Below, in pieces: positions 25,542-36,779 of a stretch of DNA of 64,000 nucleotides. Where the stretch lies: assembly GCF_027744825.2 (NCBI RefSeq), contig NC_071334.1, forward strand, positions 59,525,437 to 59,589,436, read 5' to 3'. The first letter of the stretch is position 1. Every line of letters begins with the position of its first letter. The notes below the pieces were generated by a model. The model did no database searches, had not been told where the DNA came from, and worked only from the letters and a program-made list of their open reading frames with translations. Source of the DNA: Synchiropus splendidus (lineage: Eukaryota; Chordata; Actinopteri; Syngnathiformes; Callionymidae). A program made the translations under genes and the position numbers.

Positions 25542-25555
25542 GTTGTCATGGCAAC
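25542..25555. promoter_or_regulatory. RFX X-box-like palindrome
   Basis: GTTGTCATGGCAAC has an exact right half-site, GGCAAC, and a left half, GTTGTC, one base off the strict consensus, with the usual AT spacer. It is one of four such sites between PLPPR1 and PALM2. Confidence 0.4.
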
Positions 25556-27639
25556 CAACAAGCTGACGCTAGGTTGTAAGAGCTGAGATCCTTCGGGGAA
25601 GAGCTGTATTTGAGGAGGAGTCAAAACAAATGGGTTAGTATCATATGAAGTTTTAAAGTCAGCTCTGAGGGGTAAAAGACGGCCAAGACTCATGAGACTG
25701 AAATTAAAGGTGATGGTTTTAAACCCTGGCGTTTGACATCTGCACTTTGGCCGAATGCCTCAATTTCCTTGTTTTGTATCTCTAATCTGAAACAAACAAA
25801 CACAGACAGACAAAACATCTGCTTAAACCGAGAAGAGGATTTATTGTTGTTTTTTTTCCCCCCTGCACCACCATGGATGGGATCAGACAGATGCTGCCGC
25901 TGATCTGCCCCGACATGTGGCATATACTGTGTGTGAGCAGACACTAATGCAGCCTAAAGCTTTAACAGGATCATGAGGGGAGACGGGGGCGGGTCAAGGC
26001 TGGAGTGCAGAGGGCAGGACGAATCTGTAAGACGAGGTCGATGGGGCAAAATAGATGTTAGAATGAGTGTGAGGAAGGCGTGACTGAGAGCTAACAGATG
26101 AAATATGGCACAATTGAGAGGCTCGATAACAGAGACATGTGCTTGTCACACCCAGGAGGTGTAAGAGGAAAAGGGGCCGCTCACAGAAGATGTGGGCTTA
26201 AGTAAGAGGATGGATTAGAACGACAAAATCCCTGCGGAAGGAGTGGGAGCGTTTGATCTGCATCTCCCATAAATCATCTCCCTGCAGAATTTGGGGTTTG
26301 TCTCTCATACTGATAGGGGCTGTACCTTCCGCGAGTGTGTGGGGAGGTAACTCTGATGGACCTGAGATGGACTGGCAATATGTTCTGTACTGATTCTTCT
26401 CATTATTTTATTCTAACAATATAGTCTGTCATAGTCGTTTAAACGGCGTTCTCAACTAAAACATTGTTTTAATAATTGTAACTCAGTTCACATTACATAT
26501 ATTCAGTGTGATCTAGGGCCAAGTCCTAAAATGAAGCTCCAAAAATGATTTCAAAGTAGACGTATGTCTATTCATATTCAGTAAATAAACTCCTCACACA
26601 CAAATTCACATGCACAAACATAAAATGTACTTCTCATTAGTGTGATTCAAATTTGCTGTAATGTTAAGAGAGACAAGATTCATTATGATATGAGGCTCAG
26701 AGGGGAGTATGTTGAGGACTGACTCAGCCTACACACTCACGCTCAGCCCCTTTTGCTGTTGATAATATAGATCTGCTTTGAGAACATTCACAGAGAAGTG
26801 TACACTGCGATGACAGCGCCTTGTTGCCAATAGGAATAAATAATGTAGCGAAAGATAAATAATACAACATAAAGCTCTGTTTCCTGCTTCTGTATCACCT
26901 GCAGCCTCTTGATTTCTGTCATGTTTTGCCACCTTGCCTGCCCCAACTACATTAGTTAGTGCCCTTTCTCTTCCTCTCGCAGTCACATGGGCCAGTGAAT
27001 GCATTGTCTCAGATACGACCCGAATTTCAGTCTCTTCTCTTTGGAGCCTCCATTACTGCCAAGCTTTCTAAAGGTCAACACTGAATCGCTCACACCATTC
27101 AGTGATAGATAAAAAGATGTGGTGAAGTGATCTGAGAAACGTGTTTAATTGTTGTTTTCAAACATAAATGCCACTATAAAATGTGACACGTCCTGAGATT
27201 ACATCAGAGTATGATGAGAAGCACACTCACGCAAGATGGAAAAGTATAGCCTACTGGTCAAAGCAGACGTTTGCATTGTGAAGCGCAAGTGCAGCATGGA
27301 AACTTTCTTGAGTGGGATTGACCATTCTGACCCCCTACTGCAGCTGTACAGTGGCTTCCATGCCTTTCCTTTGTGTGTTAACGTTGACTTGTTAATTATT
27401 TGGTTAAAGCATCATAAAAAAAAAAAAAAAGCCTTAAAAGAATCTGCACAATGCCTTTGAGGCTCCAGCCTCCTGCACCCTGACCTGAGACCCGTGGCCT
27501 CTGTAGAGAAGAGGCACCAAAGGAAAAAAAACCCTTTTGTTTAGAAGCTTCTTTTGGACAAATGTGTTTTTTTTAGCCCTTCTGGGTTTTTTAGCCCTTC
27601 TGTTACTGATCCATTTAGATCCTATACGCTTCTATATTT

Positions 27640-27790
27640 GGGTTTCAATTTTAATCGTGTTTTATGTTGCACTATAACGTTTCACTTATGATTTATTGTA
27701 ATGTTGTTACCTTGTGGTTGCAATGATTTTTTTAACCATTGAATCACTTCTCACTGTGAAAGGTGCTATACAAATAAAGTTTACTACTAC
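27640..27790 (+). repeat. LINE/SINE 3' tail-like fragment
   Basis: The end GTGAAAGGTGCTATACAAAT followed by AAAGTTTACTACTAC resembles the common fish retroposon ending ...GGTGCTATATAAATAAAGTT plus trinucleotide repeats (from memory). The upstream boundary is not visible. Confidence 0.4.
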
Positions 27791-30700
27791 TTTATAAATG
27801 CTTGAGAGGCATCGTGGTTGGTCCAAAAACAATTAGTGCTAACTCTAAATTCTTCACAATTGTGTTCATCATGTCTATTGTAGTGTTCATCTTCTGCAAA
27901 GTGAGTTTACACTGAACAGGTAAAGTGAAGCAAGAGTTTTCCCAGCCTGCCTTGCCCTAACATCATCTCGCCATAGAGTCTTTCAACATTCTGTAGTTTA
28001 TTTGAGTTGACACAGTCACATGACTCAGCTTTTCTAATGAGAATTTAATGGACTCCATTCTGCTGCTGAAACAATCTAGCCGTCATTCTGATCGCTGCGT
28101 GGCTGGGACAGAAAACCCATCTGTGAATCAGCGCCATTAAAATATAATCTGCAATGCAGTGTGCAATGAAATACATGAACCTTTAACCGTTAAAATGCTG
28201 CAAAAATATAAATTGTATCTGGGTGAGAGTTGGTAGTGGAGTTCTATTTGGATTTTGAATAATCCGACCTGTGCATCTCACTTCCCTCACTCAAGAACCA
28301 AACTTTATATTATTCCTTCACCTGACGCATTTTCACCCGACTATTTTACCACTCTCTACTGAGAACCATGGTCCCAGACACGTTTGACAGCAGACTAAAA
28401 AACGAGCTTTTTATTCTTCTTAGGTTGAATTTTAGTGTGCTCATACACCTTTGGGACTAATAGTTTGTTATAATAGTACTGCTAATAGTTATGTTATTGT
28501 TTATTAATCTGTTCGAAGTGTCAAATTATTTTAAAGTGATAGAAAAAAAGGCATCATTTAATTAAAGATAGCATTCTACATATCCTCTTTCTTCAATTTT
28601 TTATTTTTTATTAGACATGTCATTTTAAGTTCTGAAAAGAAGTGGTCACGGTATAAAGGAGAGATTAACTTGTGAGGTAGACCCTTCTTGTGCAGAAGGG
28701 CTGGTGGCCTTGTCAACTGAGAGCACAGCACATGATGATTTGCTGGTTTACCATCCCTGGGCTCAGATTGTTGTTTACTAGTGAGCTGGTGCTGCTCCAC
28801 TGCGCTCTGTGTGCTCATTGGAGGCACATACAGCTGTGATGGCAGTGATTCAGCCAAATGTGTTTTTTGTTTATTGTTGAATGGATTGACTCTGTGTAAC
28901 TTGCTAGACGCTAACTTAAAGTCTAGCTATTACAAAGTCAGAGTTTGGCATCTAGAAGCCATTAATAACACGAGACCGTGTTATATGAATTTACACACAG
29001 CAAGGCTTTAGTAGTAACTCACTCCTGCCAAGAACTTGATTTTCAAATAAGCATAAATTCAACCAGCAGTTTTAAAGGGTGTTACGAGGAAGACTGTAAA
29101 TCGGACGTGAACAGGAGGAAGGCTGCGTGTCGGGCGATTTCACAGAACAAAGGGGAGAGAGGCCAAATTATGGAGCCAAGAAAGGGAGACTGATGAAAAC
29201 GTGAAGGCAGGAGAAAGAGCAGGGAATTATGCAGACAACAAAGCCAAGGTATTATGAAACAGTCAATGTGCAGCTGTGGCTTCAGGCAACTACATGAATG
29301 TGCTGGGTGAATCTCAGAAGAGCAGACCGCAGACAGAAACAGATTTCGCTGGATTATCACGTGCCATCACAAGTGTGTGCTTCCTACACAACATATTTCT
29401 CTCTGGACGGATGCAAACCCCTGGTCACTTTATATTTAAATGAACTTGAATGCCTGTGTGCAGATTTAGGGAGGAAAGCAGGAGTTTCTGGCGGAGTCTC
29501 GTGCAACACATTCTAATAAAGGGCATCTATCTATCTATGTAAAACCAGAACCTTCAATGGTTCAACATAACACATTCAGAAATTATGAAAGGTTCCACAG
29601 AGGTAAGGCACAGGAAATCATACAGTAGCTCATTTAGTTAGTCAAGACCATGGAACTCGAGATCAAGACCAATGACGGGGTGAGGCCATGACCGAGTACG
29701 ATACCAAACTGCAAAAAGCTAATTCCAATGATAGCATTTAAATTCTTGGTTTACTTTGAAAAAAAAGTCGACTGTTTCTTTTGCAGTGAGAAGTTAATGA
29801 GCATGACTAAATTTGTATTTTTTTTTTTTATACAGTTCAATCTCACCCCCTCATTGGTCTTGGACTCAGGTTTGGTGCTGTTGACTGCAACGCCATCATT
29901 CAGACTCAACAGACCCCCAGTTCTCAACCTGTCTGACCTTGGGAGCCACTGTCACCAGTGCATAAAATAAATATAAAATATAACTGAGAACAAGAGTTCA
30001 GCAGAATACCATTCAGTCTGAATGGCAAAGAGCCTTGAGACGGCCGGGACCCACCGAAAGCAGGTTTGTGACCCACTTCTGGGTCCGGACACAGCAGTTG
30101 AAAACCAATCCACTCCTCTAAAACCTCAGAGTAACAATGTTTTGCGATTTGCATTCCCTGTTAAAGGGGTGCCAATAATCATACATTTCATTCTGAATCC
30201 AATTCGGACTGTGGATAGCGTTCTGGCCCTTTGAGTGGCTGACTTTGACACTCCTGCTGTTAAACATTAACGTGAAATGAAGGGGGTGACTATGCGTAAG
30301 GCGGTTTAATACCCACCGCTGAGCTGCTTGCTCTGTGTCCCTGGGTTTCACAGCACAAATACATCTCTCCACATAAGAAATGAATGATTTCTAATTGAAT
30401 TTTTAATGTTCTAAAATGGAAGTGTCAGGTACCATGGTCGGGTGACAGCTGGGATTAACATACATTTCCAGGGGATTACAAAAATCGCAAGCAGCACGTC
30501 AGACGGTTTAGTAAATCCGGGAATTCCCTGTGAGGTATTAAAGGTTGAACCACTTTTTTTTTGTATTATTGTTAAAATAAAGCAAAAGACAGCCATTGTT
30601 TATTTTATAGAATTTTATACAATAGAAAAATAATTTTATAAAAGAATATGTAGTTCTTAAAAGGAAAAAAATCAGCCATGGGAGACACATCTCGTAGAAT

Positions 30701-30969
30701 GACACTTGGGGACTGTCAGCAGCCTGACATCTATATTAGAGTGCCCAGATCATGCATTCATAAGTGCTCCATTCATGTGTGTGTGTGTGTACAGCGGGAA
30801 TTGTGTTCACATTACATTACAAATTATAGCTTCATTCCCTAAAAGGAGCTGACATCTTGAAGAGACGTTATCTTTCCCCCAAACACCTTCAGTTCTCATG
30901 CAACCAAACGCTAAATTTAGTTCATGACAAAGACTCACACAATGATAGATAAGCCAATTATCACATGAC

Positions 30970-30970
<1 letters not shown>

Positions 30971-31036
<66 letters not shown>
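30971..31036. repeat. (AC)33 microsatellite
   Basis: A perfect 66-base AC dinucleotide run. A GT run lies about 190 bases to its left (30777-30791). The Cys/Val-repeat open frames on the minus strand here come from the repeat. Confidence 0.97.
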
Positions 31037-31040
<4 letters not shown>

Positions 31041-31337
31041 CTAGACCAGACACCATTCATTTTTTTTCTTCCTCCTAAAGTGTCCTGCTGGTTCGTGCTA
31101 CTTTGTCTTCTGTTATGCACACTGACACACAAGGAGGCACACTCACACTTGCAGACACACTTGCAAACGCACACAGCTAGACACGAATAACGTGACAGTT
31201 CTCGAACATACAAGACCTTGTTCCGCCGTGTTGTGTATACTATGCTTGTGTGTGTGTGCGCGCAACTGCGTGCACAGTCAGTGGTGTGCTGCTCTCCATT
31301 TTAATGGCAATTCCAACAGAGCCTTTCCCATCTCCTC

Positions 31338-31351
31338 GTCGCCATGGTAAC
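31338..31351. promoter_or_regulatory. RFX X-box-like palindrome
   Basis: GTCGCCATGGTAAC fits the X-box consensus GTNRCC-AT-RGYAAC exactly. It lies in a GC-rich block (about 31.27-31.42 kb) inside AT-rich intergenic DNA, so this is a good candidate regulatory element. Confidence 0.5.
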
Positions 31352-32157
31352 CCGGCGGATAAACGGCCACGCTTGTCCCTGGGGCCCTGGCCTTCTTTTG
31401 CGTGCCACATCTGCACAAACACACACACGGGCACATTCCAGAGCACACATATTTACCCCCGACAGACCCCTGGATACGGCAATTATTAATGGATGAAACC
31501 GACAAAATAAACATTTATTCCCCAAAGCAGAAACACGAGCAGCCACACCAGCCGTCCAACCACTGAAGGATCTCCATCAAATGACTCTCCCCTCCTCCAC
31601 AATGCCCGGGGTTTCCCAATGAAACAGTGAAAGGGATTCTCCGCATTCTCTCAGACAATGAAAGATTTCTGGTCCAGCCAGCAGGCCAAATGGATTTACT
31701 GCTGAGTCCCCTATTTCACATATTTACTGGCTGGACTAGACGCTAGAACAAGGTTGCTTCAACACCGCAGCGTCACAGGGACCTGCTCATCTTTAGTCTA
31801 AATTATACTCCACTGCAGTAAATTGAGCTCAAAGGTGCCTCATCAGCAGAATCCCCCAGATGGATGACTCACTCATCTGTTTCAAACTGTGAGGACAATT
31901 AATGTAGCGAAAACTGAAAATACAGTAGTTCGTTCATTTAAATGGGGCTGGGTTCTGGTGGTTCAGTGGGACCATGACTTAGCTTCTCACAAGGATGACC
32001 CCCATTTTTCATTCATTTTTTTCATGGTCCTCAGAACGTAAAAAAGGCTTTTTTTGTGACCCCATGCATGATTCAGTAGATTAAATATTTGTGACCATAT
32101 GAATGAATTGCCTTGAGACCAGGTTGGGAGGATGAAGAATGTTGTCCATAGTTGCCT

Positions 32158-32680
32158 TCTGCTCCTCCTCTCTCTCCTCTCCTCTCCTCTCCTCTCCTCT
32201 CCTCTCCTCTCTTGTCCTCTCTTCTCCTCTCCTCTCCTGTCCTCTCCTCTCTTCTCCTCTCCTCTCCTCTCCTCTCCTCTCCTCTCCTCTCCTCTCCTCT
32301 CCTCTCCTCTCTCCTCTCCTCTCCTGTCCTGTCCTCTCCTCTCTTCTCCTCTCCTCTCCTGTCCTCTCCTCTCTTCTCCTCTCCTCTCCTCTCCTCTCCT
32401 CTCCTCTCCTGTCCTCTCCTCTCCTCTCCTCTCCTCTCTCCTCTCCTCTCCTCTCCTCTCCTCTCTCTCCTCTCCTCTCCTCTCCTCTCCTCTCCTCTCC
32501 TCTCCTCTCCTCTCCTTTCCTCTCTCTCCTCACCTGCCCTCTTCTCACCTCTCCTCTCCTCACCTCTCCTCTCCTCTCCTCTCCTCTCCTCTCCTCTCCT
32601 CTCCTCTCCTCTCCTCTCCTCTCCTCTCTTTTCCTCTCTTCTCCTCTCTTCTCTTCTCCTCTCCTCTCCTCTCCTTTCCA
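32158..32680. repeat. (CTCCT)n minisatellite-like array, about 0.5 kb
   Basis: About 100 units of the pentamer CTCCT, with TTCCT, CTTCT and TGTCC variants and occasional four-base or CTCTCT register breaks. It is nearly pure pyrimidine on the plus strand and purine on the minus strand. Because the unit has no stop in several frames, all overlapping long open frames (up to 258 codons of Ser/Pro/Leu or Arg/Glu/Gly repeats) are artefacts. Confidence 0.97.
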
Positions 32681-32689
32681 ATGACAACC

Positions 32690-34555
32690 CAAGCTCAGGA
32701 CCTTCCTCATCTGTGTGAGAGGGTGTATCAATGCTGCTGTTGGTTGGATGCCTAGATTTGGATCTCAGGTTTCCGCTAACTTGACAGTCATCTGAGTTAT
32801 GACCTGTAGAAGAGGAGGTGTTAGAAATGTGAGAAGTGCAAATCACCAAATATTTTTGACCACACAGAATTACATAAATATAGAGATGATGAATGTCACC
32901 TTTTCCTCATGCAGATGTTTTTTTTAAATCTCTCAGTCGCCAGAAGTGACGTGGATGCGCCAAGGTATTTCCTTGTCCTTGTCCCAATGTTTGGACCAGG
33001 ACAGAGTTGAACTATGTATCCAAGCAGCATCTGGGATGAGGAGAAGTGTCACTGTGATGTGTGTTGGTTTCTCTTGAGTTTCTGTCGCACGACTGGTCAT
33101 GCAGATATACGATACATAAAACCTAAAACTTTCCACACTCTGGACCGAATTATTCAGAGCATTGATAATGAGCAGTTGCTTCATTGTGCCGACAGTAGTG
33201 ACTATTGATTCAGACTAGTGGGCAGATAATATTCACTGAAAGTTGCTATTTGACATTCATAACGTGGTCTGACTAAATTTGATGTGTGTGAGTACTTTCA
33301 TAAAACTTTTTCATATAACCATTCAGAACCAATTCTTTGCCTGATAACGTGAGTTTCCAAGCGCTACACTAGACACCGCCTTCAGATATGCACATCTGTT
33401 GAGACCAATGGTTCAGAGTTTGCATGGAACATATGGCAAGTACTGATTTGGAGGACACTGCCCTCTGCTGGACGGTAATTGACAGCAGAATTTCTTGGGC
33501 GCTCAGTAAATTGTTCCTCCTCGATCGCAAGGTCCGGTCATATTTCCGTTTTATCATGCATCAGAAATATTTACCCAACACTTGTCACATTTACGTTGTA
33601 TGTGACAAGTGCTGGGTTACACTCTGTGCAAGTCACTTCTTTTTCAGCATGGCAAAATTAAAGCAACCAATGACTGCAGCCATCATTGTCGTTTTTTTAT
33701 TTATTTCTAAATGTAATTGATCACAAAAAAGCACTAAATATAGATGACTAAATACACTATAAAGTTGGAACTGGATGAAATAACCAATGTTGATATGTTG
33801 ATCAGTCATATTGTTAATGTCTGATGTAAAAACAAACAAACTGTTAATAATAATGTTGTCAATAACAACGCACAGAAAGCGCTTGAATGAAACATCAAGA
33901 GAAATAAGGACATTGCGGGCCATTTTTTATTGGTGAAAACATTCATGTAAAGGGACATACACCACACTAACATGTCTCTACCTGATGGTATCAAGTAGGG
34001 GTTACAAATAGAAATTCCCAAAACACACAATTAAATCCTTTTAATGACATAGACTGCATCTCCTTCTACATTGTCATCATGGACTCTAATTTAATGGACT
34101 AATAAGTGGGCATGTCTAGTCAATTCACTTCATTTCGTACTTCAGTATTGATTTGACTGTGCAATTTGAGATGATGGTGGTGTGATGAACGTAACAAATC
34201 ATGAATTATTGATTCACATTGAGGTGCTGAGGGCCTCATTGGATGTCCATTTAAGGTCACAACATTAAGCAGAAGAGAGGCCTTGAAATAACTAGCATAC
34301 CAGCCGACGCGATAAGCGCGAGGCCAACACATTTGACAGAAACAGAGGAAAGATAAGCAGAGAGGAAACACATTTCCATGGGTGTTGATGTGAACCTGAG
34401 CCAAGTAAAGCTGAGAAAAACCTCAGCGTTTGACTTGCCATACGAAAAGATGCAGATCAGACAAATGAATCTCATACCAGATCGATTGAGGGTTAACAAC
34501 AACCGCCATCAGTGCTGACAACCAGCAGGGTGCTGATGGAAATTGGACTAGTGTA
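32690..34555. other. Intergenic sequence
   Basis: AT-rich sequence with no gene. A short inverted pair, ACACTTGTCACATTTACG / TGTATGTGACAAGTGC, near 33580-33613 could form a small hairpin. Nothing else is supported. Confidence 0.35.
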
Positions 34556-34848
34556 GGTCAAAGACAAGGAGAGGGGGGAGGCTTGCCGATAGAGAGAGGG
34601 AGAACTAGAGGGGAGGAGGAAGGTGGATATTCTATGTGTTCGGGAGGAGCAAGGCTCGACGCTTAGGAGCAGGGTTTAAACTGTTTAACATGGTGTAGAT
34701 GGCAATGTAGAATGGAGTGGGAGTCATCCTGAAGGAGAAGTTTGTCAGGAATGTTCTAATAGTGAGAAGAGTATCACACAGAGTGATCAGTCTCAAGTTA
34801 GAAATTGAAGGGGCCATCTTCAATGTAGTTAGTGCTTATGCCTCACAG

Positions 34849-34862
34849 GGGGGGGGGGGGGG
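34849..34862. repeat. Poly-G run
   Basis: A run of 14 G replaces coding sequence within the RTE endonuclease region and breaks its frame. Confidence 0.9.
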
Positions 34863-35634
34863 AGACCTTCTGGAGTGAATTAAATGAGTATTCCCAAAGG
34901 TGAGAGACTGGCCATTGGGGCAGACTTCAATGGACATGTTGATGCAGGAAACAGAGGTGATGAGGAAGTGATGAGAAAGTTTGGTGTTCAGGATAGGAAC
35001 ACTGAAGGTCAGTTGGTAGTAGACTTTGCAAAAAGGATGGAAATGGCTGTGGTCAAGACTTTCTTCCAGAAGAGAGATGAGCATCAGGTGACTTCCAGAA
35101 GTGGAGGTAGGAGCACTTGTGTAGAGGATGTCACTTGAAGGAGATTAGTGATTGTAAAGTAGTAGTGGGTGAGAGTGTGGCCAAACAACATAGGATGGTG
35201 GTGTGCAGGATGACCATGGTGGTGAGGAAGGTGACGAGGGCAAATGCAGAGAAGAAGACAAAGTGGTGGAAGCTGAAGGAGGAGTCTTGTGTTCCTTTCA
35301 GGGAGGGATTGAACTAGACTTTGGGTGACTCAAGTGAGAAGGGCATTGAAGAGGATGAAGAGTGGAGTGGCAGTGGACCCTGATGATATACCTGTGGAGG
35401 AGGTGGCAGTAGACTTTTTGACTAGAATATTTAACAGGGTCTTTGAGAGTGAGAGGACTCGTGATGAATGGAGGAGAAGTGTGCTGGTGCCCATCTTCAA
35501 GAACAAGGGAGATGTCCAGTGTTGTGGCAACTATAGAGGGATAAACTTGATGACCCATATGATGAAGTTGAGAGAAAGTGCAGTGGAAAGTAGACAATGG
35601 GCAGATGTTCGCATTTGTAAGCAACAGATCACAA

Positions 35635-36243
35635 TCAGAAGTAGGATCAGCTTTATTGCCATGGTCAGTGAGGATCCCACTAACTAGGAAAGTGCTTTGG
35701 AATAACGTGCAAGCAAAATAAAATAAAATAAAATATAATAACAAAGGCTCATCACAAATTCATAAATCACACAGCGAAAGGGAAGAAGCTGTTCCTGTGA
35801 CGGGAGGTTCTGGTCTGGATTGACCGTAGCCTCCTGCCAGAGGGAAGACGAACAAACGGAAGAACATTCTCTGCTGGGCCTTCTTGCTGTGGGACCTGAC
35901 GGTCGGCTCCCATTTGAGGTCCTCGGTGATGGTGGTTCCTAGGAATCAGGAGTCTACAGTGGGAATGGGCAAACCAGAGCTGGGAGAATTGTGTTGAAAG
36001 CAGAGCTGAAGTCCACAAACAGGATCCTGGCATAGGTTCCTGGGGAGTCCAGATGCTCCAGATTGAAATAAAGGGCCTGGTTTACTGCATCATCCGCAGA
36101 TCTGTTGGCTCCGTAGGCAAACTGCATTGAGTCCAGGAGGAAAGCAGTGATAGATTTCAGGTGAGATAGAACCTGGCGCTCAAAGGACTTCATGAACACA
36201 GACGTCAGTGCCACCGGTCTGTAGTCATTCAGTCCTGTGATCC
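35635..36243 (-). mobile_element. L2-like LINE fragment nested in the RTE LINE
   Basis: On the minus strand, starting at about 36243, the sequence reads [60 protein letters not shown] and YARILFVDFSSAFNTILPAL, so it covers RT blocks 1-3 with the first catalytic Asp. An internal deletion then joins to PSGRRLRSIQTRTSRHRNSF (about 35870-35780), the usual C-terminus of L2-type fish LINEs. The tail follows: a (TTTTA)n run, then CTGACCATGGCAATAAAGC, with GTG at its end. It splits the RTE element between its fingers (NYRGI) and palm (FVDLEK) blocks. The FADD box is deleted, so it is inactive. Confidence 0.75.
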
Positions 36244-36779
36244 TTGCTCAGAAGAAACTCCATTGTGTCTTTGTGGACCTGGAGAAAGCGTGCGACAGGG
36301 CTCAGCTCTGAGCCCCTTCTTGTTTGCCATGGTGATGGACAGGTTGACAGATGAGGTTAGACAACAAGCCCCTTGGACAATGATGTTTGCAGATGACATT
36401 GTGATCTGTGGTGAGAGCAGGGAGCAAGTGGAAGATAAGCTCGAGAGGTGGAGGTTTGCATGCATGCAATGCATGTGTGTGAATGAGAGGGAGCCAAGTG
36501 GACAGGTGAAGTTACAGGATGTAGAGGTAAAGAAGGTGTAGGATTTTAAGTACTTCGGCTCAACTGTCCAGGGCAATGGAGGGTGTGAGAAAGAGGTGAA
36601 GAAGCAGGTGCAGGCAGGGTGGAATCATTGGAGAAAAGTGTCAGGTGTGATGTGTGACAAAAGGGTGTCGGCGAGGATGAAAGGGAAGGTGTACACAACT
36701 GTGGTAAGGGCAGCAATGTTGTATGGTTTGGAAACAGTGTCACTGAGGAAAAGACAGGAAGAAGAAGATTTGTAGGATT

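Larger units (their letters stand above)
24830..30960. other. Intergenic sequence
   Basis: No gene supported. It contains a (GTTTT)n run at 25334-25358, a poly-A tract at 27415-27430, an RFX-like site (separate entry), a LINE-tail-like piece at 27.64-27.79 kb (separate entry) and a short (ATCT)n run at 29526-29539. The stretch 28.03-28.14 kb looks unusually complex and may be a conserved non-coding element. Confidence 0.35.
34560..36776 (+). mobile_element. RTE-clade LINE, degraded, interrupted by an antisense L2-like LINE
   Basis: The first part is the apurinic endonuclease, frameshifted: VDILCV (34626-34643), GERLAIGADFNGHVD, VVDFAKRMEMAVVKTFFQKR (34884-35060), then GGRSTCVEDV and DCKVVVGESVA. 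After a deletion near 35320 come RALKRMKSGVAVDPDDIPVE, WRRSVLVPIFKNKGDVQ and NYRGINLM (to about 35560). The element then breaks. It resumes at about 36250 with [17 protein letters not shown], then [39 protein letters not shown], and FKYFGSTVQGNGGCEKEV through LYGLETVSLRK (to about 36750). These blocks match the fish RTE-type LINE whose fragments are often named craniofacial development protein 2-like. The 3' end is missing. Confidence 0.8.

Noticed and set aside
30807..31213. Val-Cys repeat frames on the minus strand
   Set aside because: Direct translation of the (AC)33 array.
32073..32849. Long overlapping open frames (up to 258 codons) on both strands
   Set aside because: They are translations of the CTCCT/AGGAG array (Ser-Pro-Leu or Arg-Glu-Gly repeats) with no complexity outside it.
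33580..33613. Inverted pair CACTTGTCACAT / ATGTGACAAGTG as a possible microRNA hairpin
   Set aside because: The stem is about 12-13 bases with a short loop, too small for a microRNA precursor, and no known seed was recognised.
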